Shown: piece after piece, positions 1-7,157 of the stretch
How positions within the stretch are numbered: position 1 is the stretch's first letter
Layout: every line of letters begins with the position of its first letter
Assembly (NCBI GenBank): GCA_039933515.1
Contig: JBDTNY010000095.1
Coordinates: 1 to 20,702 of the forward strand
Length of the DNA stretch: 20,702 nucleotides
Source: JAOUEA01 sp039933515
Lineage (GTDB): Bacteria; Actinomycetota; UBA4738; HRBIN12
Reading direction: 5' to 3'
Translations under genes and position numbers: made by a program
The notes under the pieces: model-generated
The model's database searches: none
What the model saw: the letters and a program-made list of their open reading frames with translations, nothing else
Told to the model about the DNA's origin: nothing

Positions 1-58
1 GTGTGACGTCGACGATGCGACGGCCCCCTGTGCCGAGCGTGAACGTGGTCGTCAGCAC
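1..58 (-). CDS. Partial N-terminus, possibly YjbQ/UPF0047 family (cut by window edge)
   Basis: Reading leftward from a GTG at 58 there is an open frame of 19 codons running off the window. It gives V-L-T-T-T-F-T-L-G-T-G-G-R-R-I-V-D-V-T. The pattern of an alternating strand, an Arg pair and a (I/V)VD(V/L)T motif resembles the start of YjbQ/UPF0047 proteins (secondary thiamine-phosphate synthase fold). An in-frame TGA lies just upstream, so the start must be at or after this GTG. It would be the last visible gene of the leftward operon, 15 nt after the stop of the membrane protein gene. Only 19 residues are visible and no good ribosome binding site sits at the usual distance, so both the gene and the family are tentative. 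Confidence 0.33.
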   Translation of the reverse strand, partial: MLTTTFTLGTGGRRIVDVT

Positions 59-76
59 GCCTAGTCAGCACGCCTA
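51..76. repeat. Perfect 13-bp tandem duplication
   Basis: GTCAGCACGCCTA occurs at 51-63 and again immediately at 64-76. The second copy contains the complement of the TAG stop of the membrane-protein gene (74-76). The first copy contains the GTG proposed as the start of the next gene. Thirteen is not a multiple of three, so the duplication changes the frame and the spacing between these two signals. Confidence 0.9.
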
Positions 77-823
77 GGTGGTCGTGCCCCCTTCATCGTC
101 CAGGGGCATCCCCGGCATCGGATCGGTGGCCGTCGGCGGCGACATCTGTTCCGCCGGGGGCATCGCGGCCGGCTCCGAGATCACGGGAGCGGCCGGCTGC
201 ATGGGGGCTGCAGGGGCTGCGGGGGCAGGGGGGGCGAACCCGGTCCCCATAGGCGGCGACATCCCGCCGGTCATCGCCGGCGTCGCCGACGACGAGCTCA
301 TCAACGCCATGATGCCGCCGATCGTGGCCAGCACACCGCCGACCAGACAGGTCCACAGGCCGATCCCCCAGGCGACCGAGAAGACCGCCTTGAAGGCGTC
401 GGCCGTCACCCCCAGTTGGGAGAGCGTGTCTCCGGACTGGTTGAGCGCGTCGTTGATCTGCGCGTCCTTGGTCGTGACCTCCCAGATGCACAGGAGGGCG
501 CCCGCGACGCCCGCGAGGAGGAGCATCACGCCCCCGGCCTTGCGAGCCGTGAGTACCGCCGCGATCAAGATGACGCCCACCAGTGCGATCACGCCGAAGA
601 AGAGCGTGAACTTCCCGTCGCCACTCGTGCCGGAAACGGTGGTGGTGGTGTCGATGCCCGACCCGGAGATCAGCCCCGGGTCGATGCCGAGAAGCTCGGC
701 GAACTTATCGATGTTGATCGAGACCGTGACCCAGGTCAGGAACGATCCGATGATCAACAGGGCCGCCCCGATGCCACCCGCGATCTGCGGCATCGAGGAC
801 GGCTTCGAGCGTGCGTCCTGCAT
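74..823 (-). CDS. Four-helix membrane protein with Pro/Ala-rich tail, function unknown
   Basis: This is a 249-residue protein starting at the ATG at 823, preceded on its strand by a purine-rich GAGAGAGGGG ribosome binding site; the frame stays open further upstream but that part has shadow composition. Predicted membrane helices lie at about residues 14-34, 73-93, 97-116 and 150-175, with a Thr/Ser/Gly-rich loop between the first two. From about residue 180 the protein is a low-complexity Pro/Ala/Met/Gly tail ending in an acidic patch and TTT. I recognise no family; small actinobacterial membrane proteins often look like this. It lies 74 nt after the Ntn-hydrolase gene on the same strand, so it is probably cotranscribed with the M20/ATP-grasp/C45 cluster. 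A role in transport or anchoring for that pathway is possible but unsupported. Confidence 0.8.
   Translation of the reverse strand: MQDARSKPSSMPQIAGGIGAALLIIGSFLTWVTVSINIDKFAELLGIDPGLISGSGIDTTTTVSGTSGDGKFTLFFGVIALVGVILIAAVLTARKAGGVMLLLAGVAGALLCIWEVTTKDAQINDALNQSGDTLSQLGVTADAFKAVFSVAWGIGLWTCLVGGVLATIGGIMALMSSSSATPAMTGGMSPPMGTGFAPPAPAAPAAPMQPAAPVISEPAAMPPAEQMSPPTATDPMPGMPLDDEGGTTT
203..234 (+). other. Four-tract G-run, potential G-quadruplex
   Basis: Runs of 5, 4, 5 and 7 G lie at 203-207, 213-216, 221-225 and 228-234, with loops of 5, 4 and 2 nt. They are on the plus strand, the template strand of the membrane-protein gene, opposite codons for its Pro/Ala tail. The pattern meets the usual G-quadruplex rule, but Pro codons (CCC) and GC bias could produce it without any function. 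Confidence 0.4.
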
Positions 824-897
824 TGCGATCCCCTCTCTCGACGGTCCTCGGGGAGTCAACCACCCGCGAGGAGCCGATGCGAGCGCATCCGCATGAG

Positions 898-1893
898 TCA
901 GGCGACCGAGCCCTCGGCGAGCACCTCCGCATGCTCGTGCTCGACGAAGCTTTCGAAGCCGAGCCGCCACAGGAACGACGGCCAGCGGTACTCGACGATG
1001 CCGGCGGCGGGTTGGTAGGCCGCCGTGTACAGCGTGCCGAATCCGGTCGCGTACGAGGTACTGAACAGAGGAGGCCGCATGAACGAGTCGAAGAACCCCT
1101 GGGCCGTGAGGGCAGGGTCGTCGAGCAGCCCGACGATCTGCTGCTCTCGCTCGATCGTCCGCGTCACGCGGGCCTGCTCCGGCCACTCGACGATGCCCTG
1201 GTGGTTCGTCGCCGCCGGGAACGAACGGAAGATGGGCTCGCGGTCGGGAGACAGATACGCGGTGAGCACCTCGCCGGCACGATCCACGATCGTGAGGTTG
1301 TGGGAGAGGCTGTACGGGAGGCGAGCCAGCACCTCACGCGCCTCGGCCGTCGTACCGCACACCTCCAGCACGTAGCGAACGACGAGCGGGATACCGAACC
1401 CGTCGCCCAGGACGCGACGTCCGCCGAAGGTGAGCGAGACCGCGAGGCCGGCGTCGTTCATGCCGTCGAGCAGCCCCCAGAGACAATCGCTCATTCCGAT
1501 GACCTGCCGGTCTAGGAGCCGCGTCGACCAGATGACGCCCTCCATCCTCGAAGGTGCGTAGTCGTAGTTGCGCACGAGGAGCGGAGTGCCCCGCAGCCAG
1601 ACCCCTTGCGAGCACGCCGCCAGATACGGAGGGGGCCGGTAGATCGACAGCATCCGGGCGGCGAGATCGCCACCGCCGGCCAGCTCCACGACGCGCTCGT
1701 ACGCAGGCATCAACTCCGGCATGTGCGCGCGAAGCATCCGCACGCTGGTCGCGTACGAGGGTCTGGCCGCCTCCCCTTCCCGGAGGAACCACGCCCGGTA
1801 GTGAGGCCAGCGTTCCTCGAACACGGCCTGCCATTTCGGCCCGAGCTCCAGCTCCTCGATCGCGCGGAACGTGAACGGCACCATCTGCATCAC
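898..1893 (-). CDS. C45-type Ntn-hydrolase / acyl-CoA:6-aminopenicillanate acyltransferase-like protein
   Basis: This 331-residue protein resembles the peptidase C45/acyltransferase (AAT) family, whose members cleave themselves to expose an N-terminal Cys and then hydrolyse or transfer acyl groups on amides. The likely nucleophile is Cys94 in LAACSQG. It is followed by the family's RNYDY motif (residues 108-112), a GMNDAGLAVS block near residue 145 and a TNH triplet near 225. No signal peptide is evident. Translation may start at GTG 1893 or the next codon, ATG 1890. The start overlaps the stop of the ATP-grasp gene (GTGATG), with no strong ribosome binding site, so translational coupling is likely. 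Substrate is unknown. The context (M20 amidase, ATP-grasp ligase) suggests an acylated amino acid or peptide, which is inference. Confidence 0.85.
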   Translation of the reverse strand: MMQMVPFTFRAIEELELGPKWQAVFEERWPHYRAWFLREGEAARPSYATSVRMLRAHMPELMPAYERVVELAGGGDLAARMLSIYRPPPYLAACSQGVWLRGTPLLVRNYDYAPSRMEGVIWSTRLLDRQVIGMSDCLWGLLDGMNDAGLAVSLTFGGRRVLGDGFGIPLVVRYVLEVCGTTAEAREVLARLPYSLSHNLTIVDRAGEVLTAYLSPDREPIFRSFPAATNHQGIVEWPEQARVTRTIEREQQIVGLLDDPALTAQGFFDSFMRPPLFSTSYATGFGTLYTAAYQPAAGIVEYRWPSFLWRLGFESFVEHEHAEVLAEGSVA

Positions 1894-3515
1894 AGCATCT
1901 TGAAGCCGAACGGCTCCGGCGCCACGGAGGGAGGCTCCTCGGGCGGGACACCTTCGAACTGCCCCTTGATCCCCGTGATCCAGTCCCGCGCTCGATCGAC
2001 GAGCTCGTGGTCCTCATCCATGAACCGGCCACGCGTGACCAATATCCCGAGGTCCGCGCCCGGATAGCGGTACTGGCCCTCGGAAGCGATGCGCAGGTAG
2101 AACGCCTCTCGCTCATCCGCCACGGTATGCCAGTCGGTGTCCCGCCGAGCGAACGAGATCGAGCCGTCAGGCCGGGCCTGCCAGATCCCGGAGGCGGGCG
2201 CCTTGGTGATCAGCTCGGTCACGTCCTCGGTCTGCTTCAGGATGAACTGCGTCCAGTCGTCGATGTTGCCGGGGTGTGCCCATCGGCGGTTCAGCTCATC
2301 GACGTCGATCTCATACTCGACGTCCATGAACTCCAACAGGTGGAACAGGAACAACGGCATGTCGCCGTACGCGACCGCGGTGACGTTCGTGATGCTGCTC
2401 GCGCCCGTCACGCGGGGGTTCAGCTCACCCAGGTACATCTCCCCACTGTTCGCATCGGCGAGGAAGTCAAGCTCGAAGTAACCGCGATACCCTTCGCGCC
2501 GGAGGCGCTCGCCCATCGCGAAGGTCCGCTCTCGCGCGAGCCCCCGCTGCCCCTCGGTGAGCACATCGGGGAACACGTCGTTGCCGCACCATCCCCCGTC
2601 GTACGGCGTGAGCTCGGGGAATCCGGTCAGCTCCGTCATCAGTGGGCCGACCAGGGTTCCGTGGCGGGTGATCACGCCTTCGATCGCACATTCGAGGGAA
2701 TCGATCCGCTTCATCACCTTGAGCTCCTGGCCGACGATCTTCTTCTCATCGCGGTTCCAGTCGGCCTCGCTCGCCACGAAGAACGTGGTCTGACCGGAGT
2801 CGCCGTACGGGGTCTGGATCACGAGATCGGTCCCGAGGTCGGCCGCGACCGCCAGATCGCGTACCTCACGAAAGGTCGATGCGCGCCCCATCGTGTTGGG
2901 CACGCTGGGGACCCCGGCCTCGTTGCCGAGCCGCGTTGTCTCGATCTTCGAGTCCAGGCGATGCCGCAGCTCGGCCGGCGGGAACGCGACCTCGAGACCC
3001 AGCTCAGCGGCGAGGGCCTCGGTCTCCTCGTCGAACATCAAGAAGGCGACCCGGCCGGCTGGACGGCGGCCGACGTAGTCGATGACCTCTTTGTGGCTCA
3101 ACAGATAGTTGCAGATCTCCTCGATGGACTCGAAGGCGCGAGGCTCACGTTCGGACGGCACGAACACGTTGGGGTGGGCCCCGTCGAACGAGTCGAAATA
3201 GTTGATGAAGCGGAAGTTCCGCACCCACCGATCGATCCCCAGCAAGTTGAAGGCGGTGGCGCTCACGAAGTAGATGGGAGTCTCGTTCGTACGGAAGAAG
3301 TGCCGGATCGCCGGGATGCCTCGGAGCGGCTCGGCGCCCGGTCGAGCGCGGGTAGGTACCGGCCCAGGGGCCACGGCCTCACGTCCCCCCGCAGCCTCGG
3401 TTCGTTCGCCCCGCCGCCCGGTTCCTGTACGCCGCATCCGGTTCACGACGACGCGCGCCCCCAGCACGAAGGCCACCGTCGCGGTGAGCGTGAGCGTTAC
3501 CCAGATAGCCCGCAC
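1890..3515 (-). CDS. Membrane-anchored ATP-grasp ligase
   Basis: This 541-residue protein belongs to the ATP-grasp superfamily, which activates a carboxylate as an acyl-phosphate and joins it to an amine or similar acceptor. A single hydrophobic segment lies at about residues 3-24, followed by an Arg-rich, Pro-rich linker (25-65); this predicts an N-terminal anchor with a cytosolic enzyme. The ATP-grasp fold spans about 180-400: a flexible TPYGDSGQTTFF loop (235-246), GYFELDFL (345-352) and GELNPRVTGAS (363-373), whose Glu364 and Asn366 are expected Mg-ATP ligands. There is no biotin-carrier or transcarboxylase domain, so I read it as an amide or peptide ligase rather than biotin carboxylase. 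The start is taken as GTG 3515 (TTG 3518 is the alternative). It overlaps the M20 gene by 19 nt, indicating coupling. Substrates are unknown. Confidence 0.85.
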   Translation of the reverse strand: MRAIWVTLTLTATVAFVLGARVVVNRMRRTGTGRRGERTEAAGGREAVAPGPVPTRARPGAEPLRGIPAIRHFFRTNETPIYFVSATAFNLLGIDRWVRNFRFINYFDSFDGAHPNVFVPSEREPRAFESIEEICNYLLSHKEVIDYVGRRPAGRVAFLMFDEETEALAAELGLEVAFPPAELRHRLDSKIETTRLGNEAGVPSVPNTMGRASTFREVRDLAVAADLGTDLVIQTPYGDSGQTTFFVASEADWNRDEKKIVGQELKVMKRIDSLECAIEGVITRHGTLVGPLMTELTGFPELTPYDGGWCGNDVFPDVLTEGQRGLARERTFAMGERLRREGYRGYFELDFLADANSGEMYLGELNPRVTGASSITNVTAVAYGDMPLFLFHLLEFMDVEYEIDVDELNRRWAHPGNIDDWTQFILKQTEDVTELITKAPASGIWQARPDGSISFARRDTDWHTVADEREAFYLRIASEGQYRYPGADLGILVTRGRFMDEDHELVDRARDWITGIKGQFEGVPPEEPPSVAPEPFGFKML

Positions 3516-4885
3516 CAATCTCGGATCATGAGCCCCATGACCTGCGCCGTCTGCACTACGGAGGGAAGGTACACCCGCTCGCCCACCCCGTGCGCGTGCT
3601 CCGCGTAGGGACCGAAGCACACGGCTGGGATGCCGCCGGCGTTGCCGAATATCCCGGCGTCGGTCGTCCCGGTGGTCGAAACCAACGCGGGCGGCGCGCC
3701 GGCCTGACGGGCGAAGGCCCCGGCGAGCGTCGTGACCACCGGGTGGTCGTCGGCGATGTCGTAGCCCTCGGTGGCGAAGCCGCCGTACGCCACCTCGGCC
3801 ACGCCTGGCTGGTCGGCGGTGGCCTCGGCCACGATCTGCTCGATCCGGGATTGCAACTCGGCCACCCTCATACCTGGGTAGAGAGCGATCCGATAATGCG
3901 TGACGCAGACGCCGGGCACCGTCGACGCCCAATCGCCGCCCCGGATCGCTCCGACGTTCAGGGTGATCGGGGCGATGAACAGGTCGTAGGGCGCCGGCGG
4001 TGCGGCGTTCATCTCGGTCTCGAGCGCCCGCAGGGATTGGATCACCGACAGGCTCTTCTCGATGGCGTTGGTCGCGTTGCGCCCTTCGGCCGCGTGGCCC
4101 GGCACGCCCGTGATGCGCACCTTGAACCAGAGCACGCCCACCTGTGAGGTGGTGATCGCGGCGCCGAACGGCTCCGCGACGACGGCGGCGTCGGCGGTGT
4201 ACCCCGACAACAGGGTCTGCAGCGTTCCGTTCCCGGAACACTCCTCCTCCACGACGGACTCGAGGACGATCGGCGCCCCCGGGGACAGACCGAGCCGTCG
4301 CAGTCCCCGGACCGCGCCGAAGATCGCCGCGAGCCCGCACTTCATGTCGGCCGCGCCGCGGCCGTAGACCCAGCCTTCCTCGTGCTCGCCGCCGAACGGA
4401 TCCCGCTCGCCCCATTGGCTCATGGGCTCGGGACTCACGACGTCGATGTGCCCGTTGAGGATCAGCGAGCGGCCCTGGTCGGCCCCCGCGCCCGACTCCC
4501 AGGTCGCGACGACGTTCGCCTTGCCGTCGGTCTCCCAATCGAACGGGGAGGCGAGCGGGTGGGCGCGGAGGGCCGCTTCATCCATGCGAACGTCGACTGG
4601 CGCAAGATCGAGCTCACGCATCACCTCGCGGACGATCGATTGACCCGCTTCCTCGTTGCCGAGCGTGGTGTCGGCCCGCACAAGTTGCTGCAGTACGTCG
4701 GTCATCCAGTCGGCTCCTTCGGCGATCGCCTCCAGGATGCCGGCGTCGCGGGGGTCCGAAGCGATGGCCTCCAGCTCGTCCGCCAGGTGACCGCGGCCGT
4801 CGAACGCCCGCAGGTTCGGGAGCGCCTCCTCCGACGTCAGCCGGCTGCCACCGTAGGACCCCGTCCGCGACTCGTCAGGCTGCAT
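3497..4885 (-). CDS. M20 family metallopeptidase / ArgE-DapE-like deacylase
   Basis: This 462-residue protein is an M20 zinc hydrolase that removes acyl or aminoacyl groups from amide bonds in the cytoplasm. The expected di-metal ligands and catalytic residues are present: His146 and Asp148 in NGHIDVV, Asp180 in GRGAADMKCG, the catalytic Glu213 and its neighbour Glu214 in VVEEECSG, Glu238 in VAEP and His432 in EHAHGVGE. The lid/dimerisation domain carries GVPGHAAEG (260-268) and NATNAI. An N-terminal extension of about 45 residues precedes the usual start of the family, so a later start is possible; the ATG at 4885 has no clear ribosome binding site. It is the first gene of the leftward cluster. 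ArgE, DapE and succinyl-diaminopimelate enzymes are related, but no arg or dap genes are adjacent, so I do not assign one of those names. Confidence 0.88.
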   Translation of the reverse strand: MQPDESRTGSYGGSRLTSEEALPNLRAFDGRGHLADELEAIASDPRDAGILEAIAEGADWMTDVLQQLVRADTTLGNEEAGQSIVREVMRELDLAPVDVRMDEAALRAHPLASPFDWETDGKANVVATWESGAGADQGRSLILNGHIDVVSPEPMSQWGERDPFGGEHEEGWVYGRGAADMKCGLAAIFGAVRGLRRLGLSPGAPIVLESVVEEECSGNGTLQTLLSGYTADAAVVAEPFGAAITTSQVGVLWFKVRITGVPGHAAEGRNATNAIEKSLSVIQSLRALETEMNAAPPAPYDLFIAPITLNVGAIRGGDWASTVPGVCVTHYRIALYPGMRVAELQSRIEQIVAEATADQPGVAEVAYGGFATEGYDIADDHPVVTTLAGAFARQAGAPPALVSTTGTTDAGIFGNAGGIPAVCFGPYAEHAHGVGERVYLPSVVQTAQVMGLMIRDWCGLSG

Positions 4886-4938
4886 GGACGGAAAGGGTAC
4901 ACGGGCGCCTTCTGCCTTCTCCCCTCTCTATGATTGGT

Positions 4939-4966
4939 TTGACGTACGCATGTAATGGTGTAATCT
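4939..4966 (+). promoter_or_regulatory. Sigma70-type promoter for a leaderless transcript
   Basis: TTGACG (4939-4944) and TAATCT (4961-4966) are separated by 16 bp. The last base of the -10 box is 6 bp before the A of the ATG at 4973, so the predicted transcription start coincides with the start codon. There is no Shine-Dalgarno sequence before this ATG, in agreement with a leaderless mRNA, which is common in actinobacteria. Confidence 0.72.
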
Positions 4967-4972
4967 CACGAT

Positions 4973-5497
4973 ATGGAAGACACGACGAACGTCACCGACA
5001 CGATCCGCGGCTGGTTCTCCGGCCGACTTCCCGACGATTGGTTCGCCGGCCCCCCCGAGGTCACCGTGGACCGCGACGAGATCCTCATCGTGGGCACCCT
5101 CGCCGAACCCGAGTTGGATGCGGACGCGGGTCCCGAGACCCGGGCGGCCGCTCTCGGCGCGCGGATCTCCGGCTTCCGTGAGGACACCAGGGCGCAAAGG
5201 ATGCGCATCGCCGACGAAGCGCAACGGCGCTTCGAGCGCAAGGTGTCCTGGGGAGCCCAGTGCTCGGACCAACGTCATCTGTTCACGATCTTGAGTGTCC
5301 CCGCGATGACCCGGCTCCGCCAGCCCGAGCGGCGCGTGCTCGACACACTGGTGGCCTCCGGCGTCGCTCGGAGCCGGAGCCACGCGCTCGCGTGGTGCGT
5401 GCGGCTGGTCGCCGAGCACCAGGATGACTGGCTCAAGGACCTGCAAGGGGCGCTCGAGCAGGTGGAGAAGGTGCGAGCCGAAGGTCCGAAAGACTAG
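4973..5497 (+). CDS. Conserved actinobacterial protein of unknown function
   Basis: This 174-residue soluble protein has no signal peptide or membrane segment. The N-terminal third (WFSGRLPDDWF, then a short beta region around EILIVGTL) leads into an Arg/Glu-rich helical stretch (about 60-95) and a C-terminal segment, MTRLRQPERRVLDTLVASG (about 121-139) followed by VARSRSHALAWCVRLV. The C-terminal helix pair resembles those in small DNA-binding or dimerisation domains, but this is only an impression. I remember similar proteins across actinobacteria annotated only as hypothetical. It is transcribed divergently from the M20 operon from its own leaderless promoter, and its stop overlaps that of the next gene on the opposite strand. 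No function can be assigned. Confidence 0.85.
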   Translation: MEDTTNVTDTIRGWFSGRLPDDWFAGPPEVTVDRDEILIVGTLAEPELDADAGPETRAAALGARISGFREDTRAQRMRIADEAQRRFERKVSWGAQCSDQRHLFTILSVPAMTRLRQPERRVLDTLVASGVARSRSHALAWCVRLVAEHQDDWLKDLQGALEQVEKVRAEGPKD

Positions 5498-5739
5498 TCC
5501 GAAGCCGCAGGCGACTCGCCCCGCGCGTCGTCCGGGCGCCTGATGGCGATCACGAGACTCATGGCGGTGCTCACCAGCACTACGTCGCCGCGTCGCATCC
5601 CCTCGGGCACGCTCTCGTTGCCCAGCCGTGCCGTCGTCGTCGTCCCGTCGCGATAGGCGATCGTGACGTCGACGTAGCCAACGCCGTGCACGTCGAGGCC
5701 ACGAGCTTCGAGCACCATCGCCTCTCGATCGCCCAGCAC
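5494..5739 (-). CDS. Small hypothetical protein
   Basis: This 81-residue protein starts at GTG 5739; an ATG at 5718 is an alternative. The middle is predicted to be beta-rich (VGYVDVTIAYRDG, then a segment ending RRGDVVLVSTAMSLVIAIRRP), a pattern like a small barrel that could bind a ligand or nucleic acid. No family is recognised. Its stop codon shares the palindrome CTAG (5494-5497) with the stop of the convergent upstream gene. Composition is like that of real proteins here (few Arg/Pro runs), which is why I keep it. Confidence 0.6.
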   Translation of the reverse strand: MLGDREAMVLEARGLDVHGVGYVDVTIAYRDGTTTTARLGNESVPEGMRRGDVVLVSTAMSLVIAIRRPDDARGESPAASD

Positions 5740-5840
5740 GGCCCGCAGCCTAACGGAGCGGCCGTCCGTCGGAGCACATGCGCCCGCGGCGGTCCGGTGG
5801 AAGGATGGGGTATGCGTCCTACTGCAGATAGCTCAAGTTG

Positions 5841-7157
5841 ATGGGGCGCCCTGCCGACCCAGTCAGCATGGAGCGAAGGGGAGGGTGGCTGCGACGCCGA
5901 CTCCGCGTGATCGTGGTGCTGGCGACCGCGGGGGTCGCGGTGATGCCCGTAACGGGTGCCGGCGCGGCCGGGGGTACGATCGACCTATCGGCGGGCGAGG
6001 ACGGGTCCGGTCCCGCTGCGTTTCCGATCGCGGTACCCGAGGGCACGATGCGCGGGGCAGCGTTCAAGTGGGCGGATCTCGACGCGGGCGACGCGTGGGC
6101 GAAGGCCGCGATCGACTACGTGGGCAGGTCGAAGGATTGGATGCGCGACTTTGCCCCTGACGGTGACGGAAGGGTGCCGTTCCGGCCCGACACGCTCGAG
6201 ACGCGCAAGTACTTCGCGAGAGCCGCGGTCAAGGCGTTCGCGCCGAACGAGCCCATCGACAACGCCATCACCTTCCCCGACATAGAGCCTTCGCAGACGT
6301 TCTTCCGCTGGGCGAACGTCGCGGTCAAGCTCGGGTGGATGCGGCGGACGACCGACGGTCGGTTCGCCCCGGACAAGCCCGTAACGATGGCCACCGTCCA
6401 CCGCGTGTTGATCCAGGCGCTCGGGATGAAGGACGTGGCCAAGCAGCTGGACGCGCTCCACACGCGCGACGGCGTGGAGTTCGACACACCCGCGAACTTC
6501 GGGTCGCTCATGCTCGGGCTGCGTCTGGGTCTGCGGTACAACAGCTCGCTCGAGGCGAACGATGTCGGTCCTGCCACCCCGATGCCCCGCGCCCAGGTCG
6601 CGTATTCCCTGTACAAGGCCACGACCTTCGAGTCGTGGGTGGTGCCATACGTGCGCGACCAGTACGACGGGATCGTGCTGCCGAAGATGGGGCCCTCGCG
6701 GCAGGCGATCGTTCGCTGGGGGGTGCAGTACATCGGCTACCCCTACGTGTGGGGCGGCGAGTGGGGGTTCAAGACGTCGGAGCCCTCGGCGCTCGGCGGG
6801 CAGCCGATCCCCGGGTTCGACTGCTCTGGCCTGTCGTGGTGGGTCCTGCGCGCCAACGACGGCGGCGGGTGGAAGATCGCTCCTCCCAGGCCCTACGATG
6901 GGTGGGCGCTCCCCCAGCGGACCTCCTCGGACATGGCCGGGATCGGGCAGCTGAAGTACGACCAACTGCTGCCCGGCGACCTGATGTTCTACGACGGCAA
7001 CGACGACGGCACGGTCGACCATGTCGATACCTTCATCGGGAACGGCTACGCGCTCGACTCGTCGAACACCCCCGGGGGCGTCACGATCATGTGGGTGGGC
7101 GATGGGTGGTATCGCGAGCACTTCGTGCACGGCCGCCGAGTGCTGCCGACGAAGTAG
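5841..7157 (+). CDS. Secreted SLH-domain NlpC/P60 cell-wall endopeptidase
   Basis: This 438-residue protein is predicted to be exported and to cut peptidoglycan stem peptides. A basic n-region (WLRRRLR) and hydrophobic core (VIVVLATAGVAVMPV) form a Sec signal peptide ending near an AGA/GAA site at about residue 40. Two to three S-layer-homology-like repeats follow (about 75-135, 145-195 and 220-262), with FPDIEPSQTFF and RFAPDKPVT typical of such repeats; these usually bind wall polymers. The C-terminal NlpC/P60 domain (about 285-438) has the catalytic Cys328 in GFDCSGLSWW and His394 in DHVDTFIG. Start codons TTG 5838, ATG 5841 and ATG 5868 are all possible; none has a clear ribosome binding site, and 5868 gives the most normal signal peptide. 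Its stop abuts that of the convergent thioesterase gene. Confidence 0.9.
   Translation: MGRPADPVSMERRGGWLRRRLRVIVVLATAGVAVMPVTGAGAAGGTIDLSAGEDGSGPAAFPIAVPEGTMRGAAFKWADLDAGDAWAKAAIDYVGRSKDWMRDFAPDGDGRVPFRPDTLETRKYFARAAVKAFAPNEPIDNAITFPDIEPSQTFFRWANVAVKLGWMRRTTDGRFAPDKPVTMATVHRVLIQALGMKDVAKQLDALHTRDGVEFDTPANFGSLMLGLRLGLRYNSSLEANDVGPATPMPRAQVAYSLYKATTFESWVVPYVRDQYDGIVLPKMGPSRQAIVRWGVQYIGYPYVWGGEWGFKTSEPSALGGQPIPGFDCSGLSWWVLRANDGGGWKIAPPRPYDGWALPQRTSSDMAGIGQLKYDQLLPGDLMFYDGNDDGTVDHVDTFIGNGYALDSSNTPGGVTIMWVGDGWYREHFVHGRRVLPTK

Noticed and set aside
2007..3608. 533-codon plus-strand frame across the ATP-grasp gene
   Set aside because: It is antisense to a gene with clear ATP-grasp motifs; the translation has only shadow composition (many Val/Gly/Arg/Asp).
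3516..4538. The ATP-grasp reading frame stays open far upstream, which would give an 882-residue protein
   Set aside because: This part lies opposite codon positions of the well-supported M20 gene and translates to an Arg/Gly-rich sequence without domains. The M20 frame has all catalytic motifs.
5985..7130. 381-codon minus-strand frame opposite the NlpC/P60 gene
   Set aside because: It is antisense to a secreted hydrolase with intact Cys/His and has no domain features of its own.
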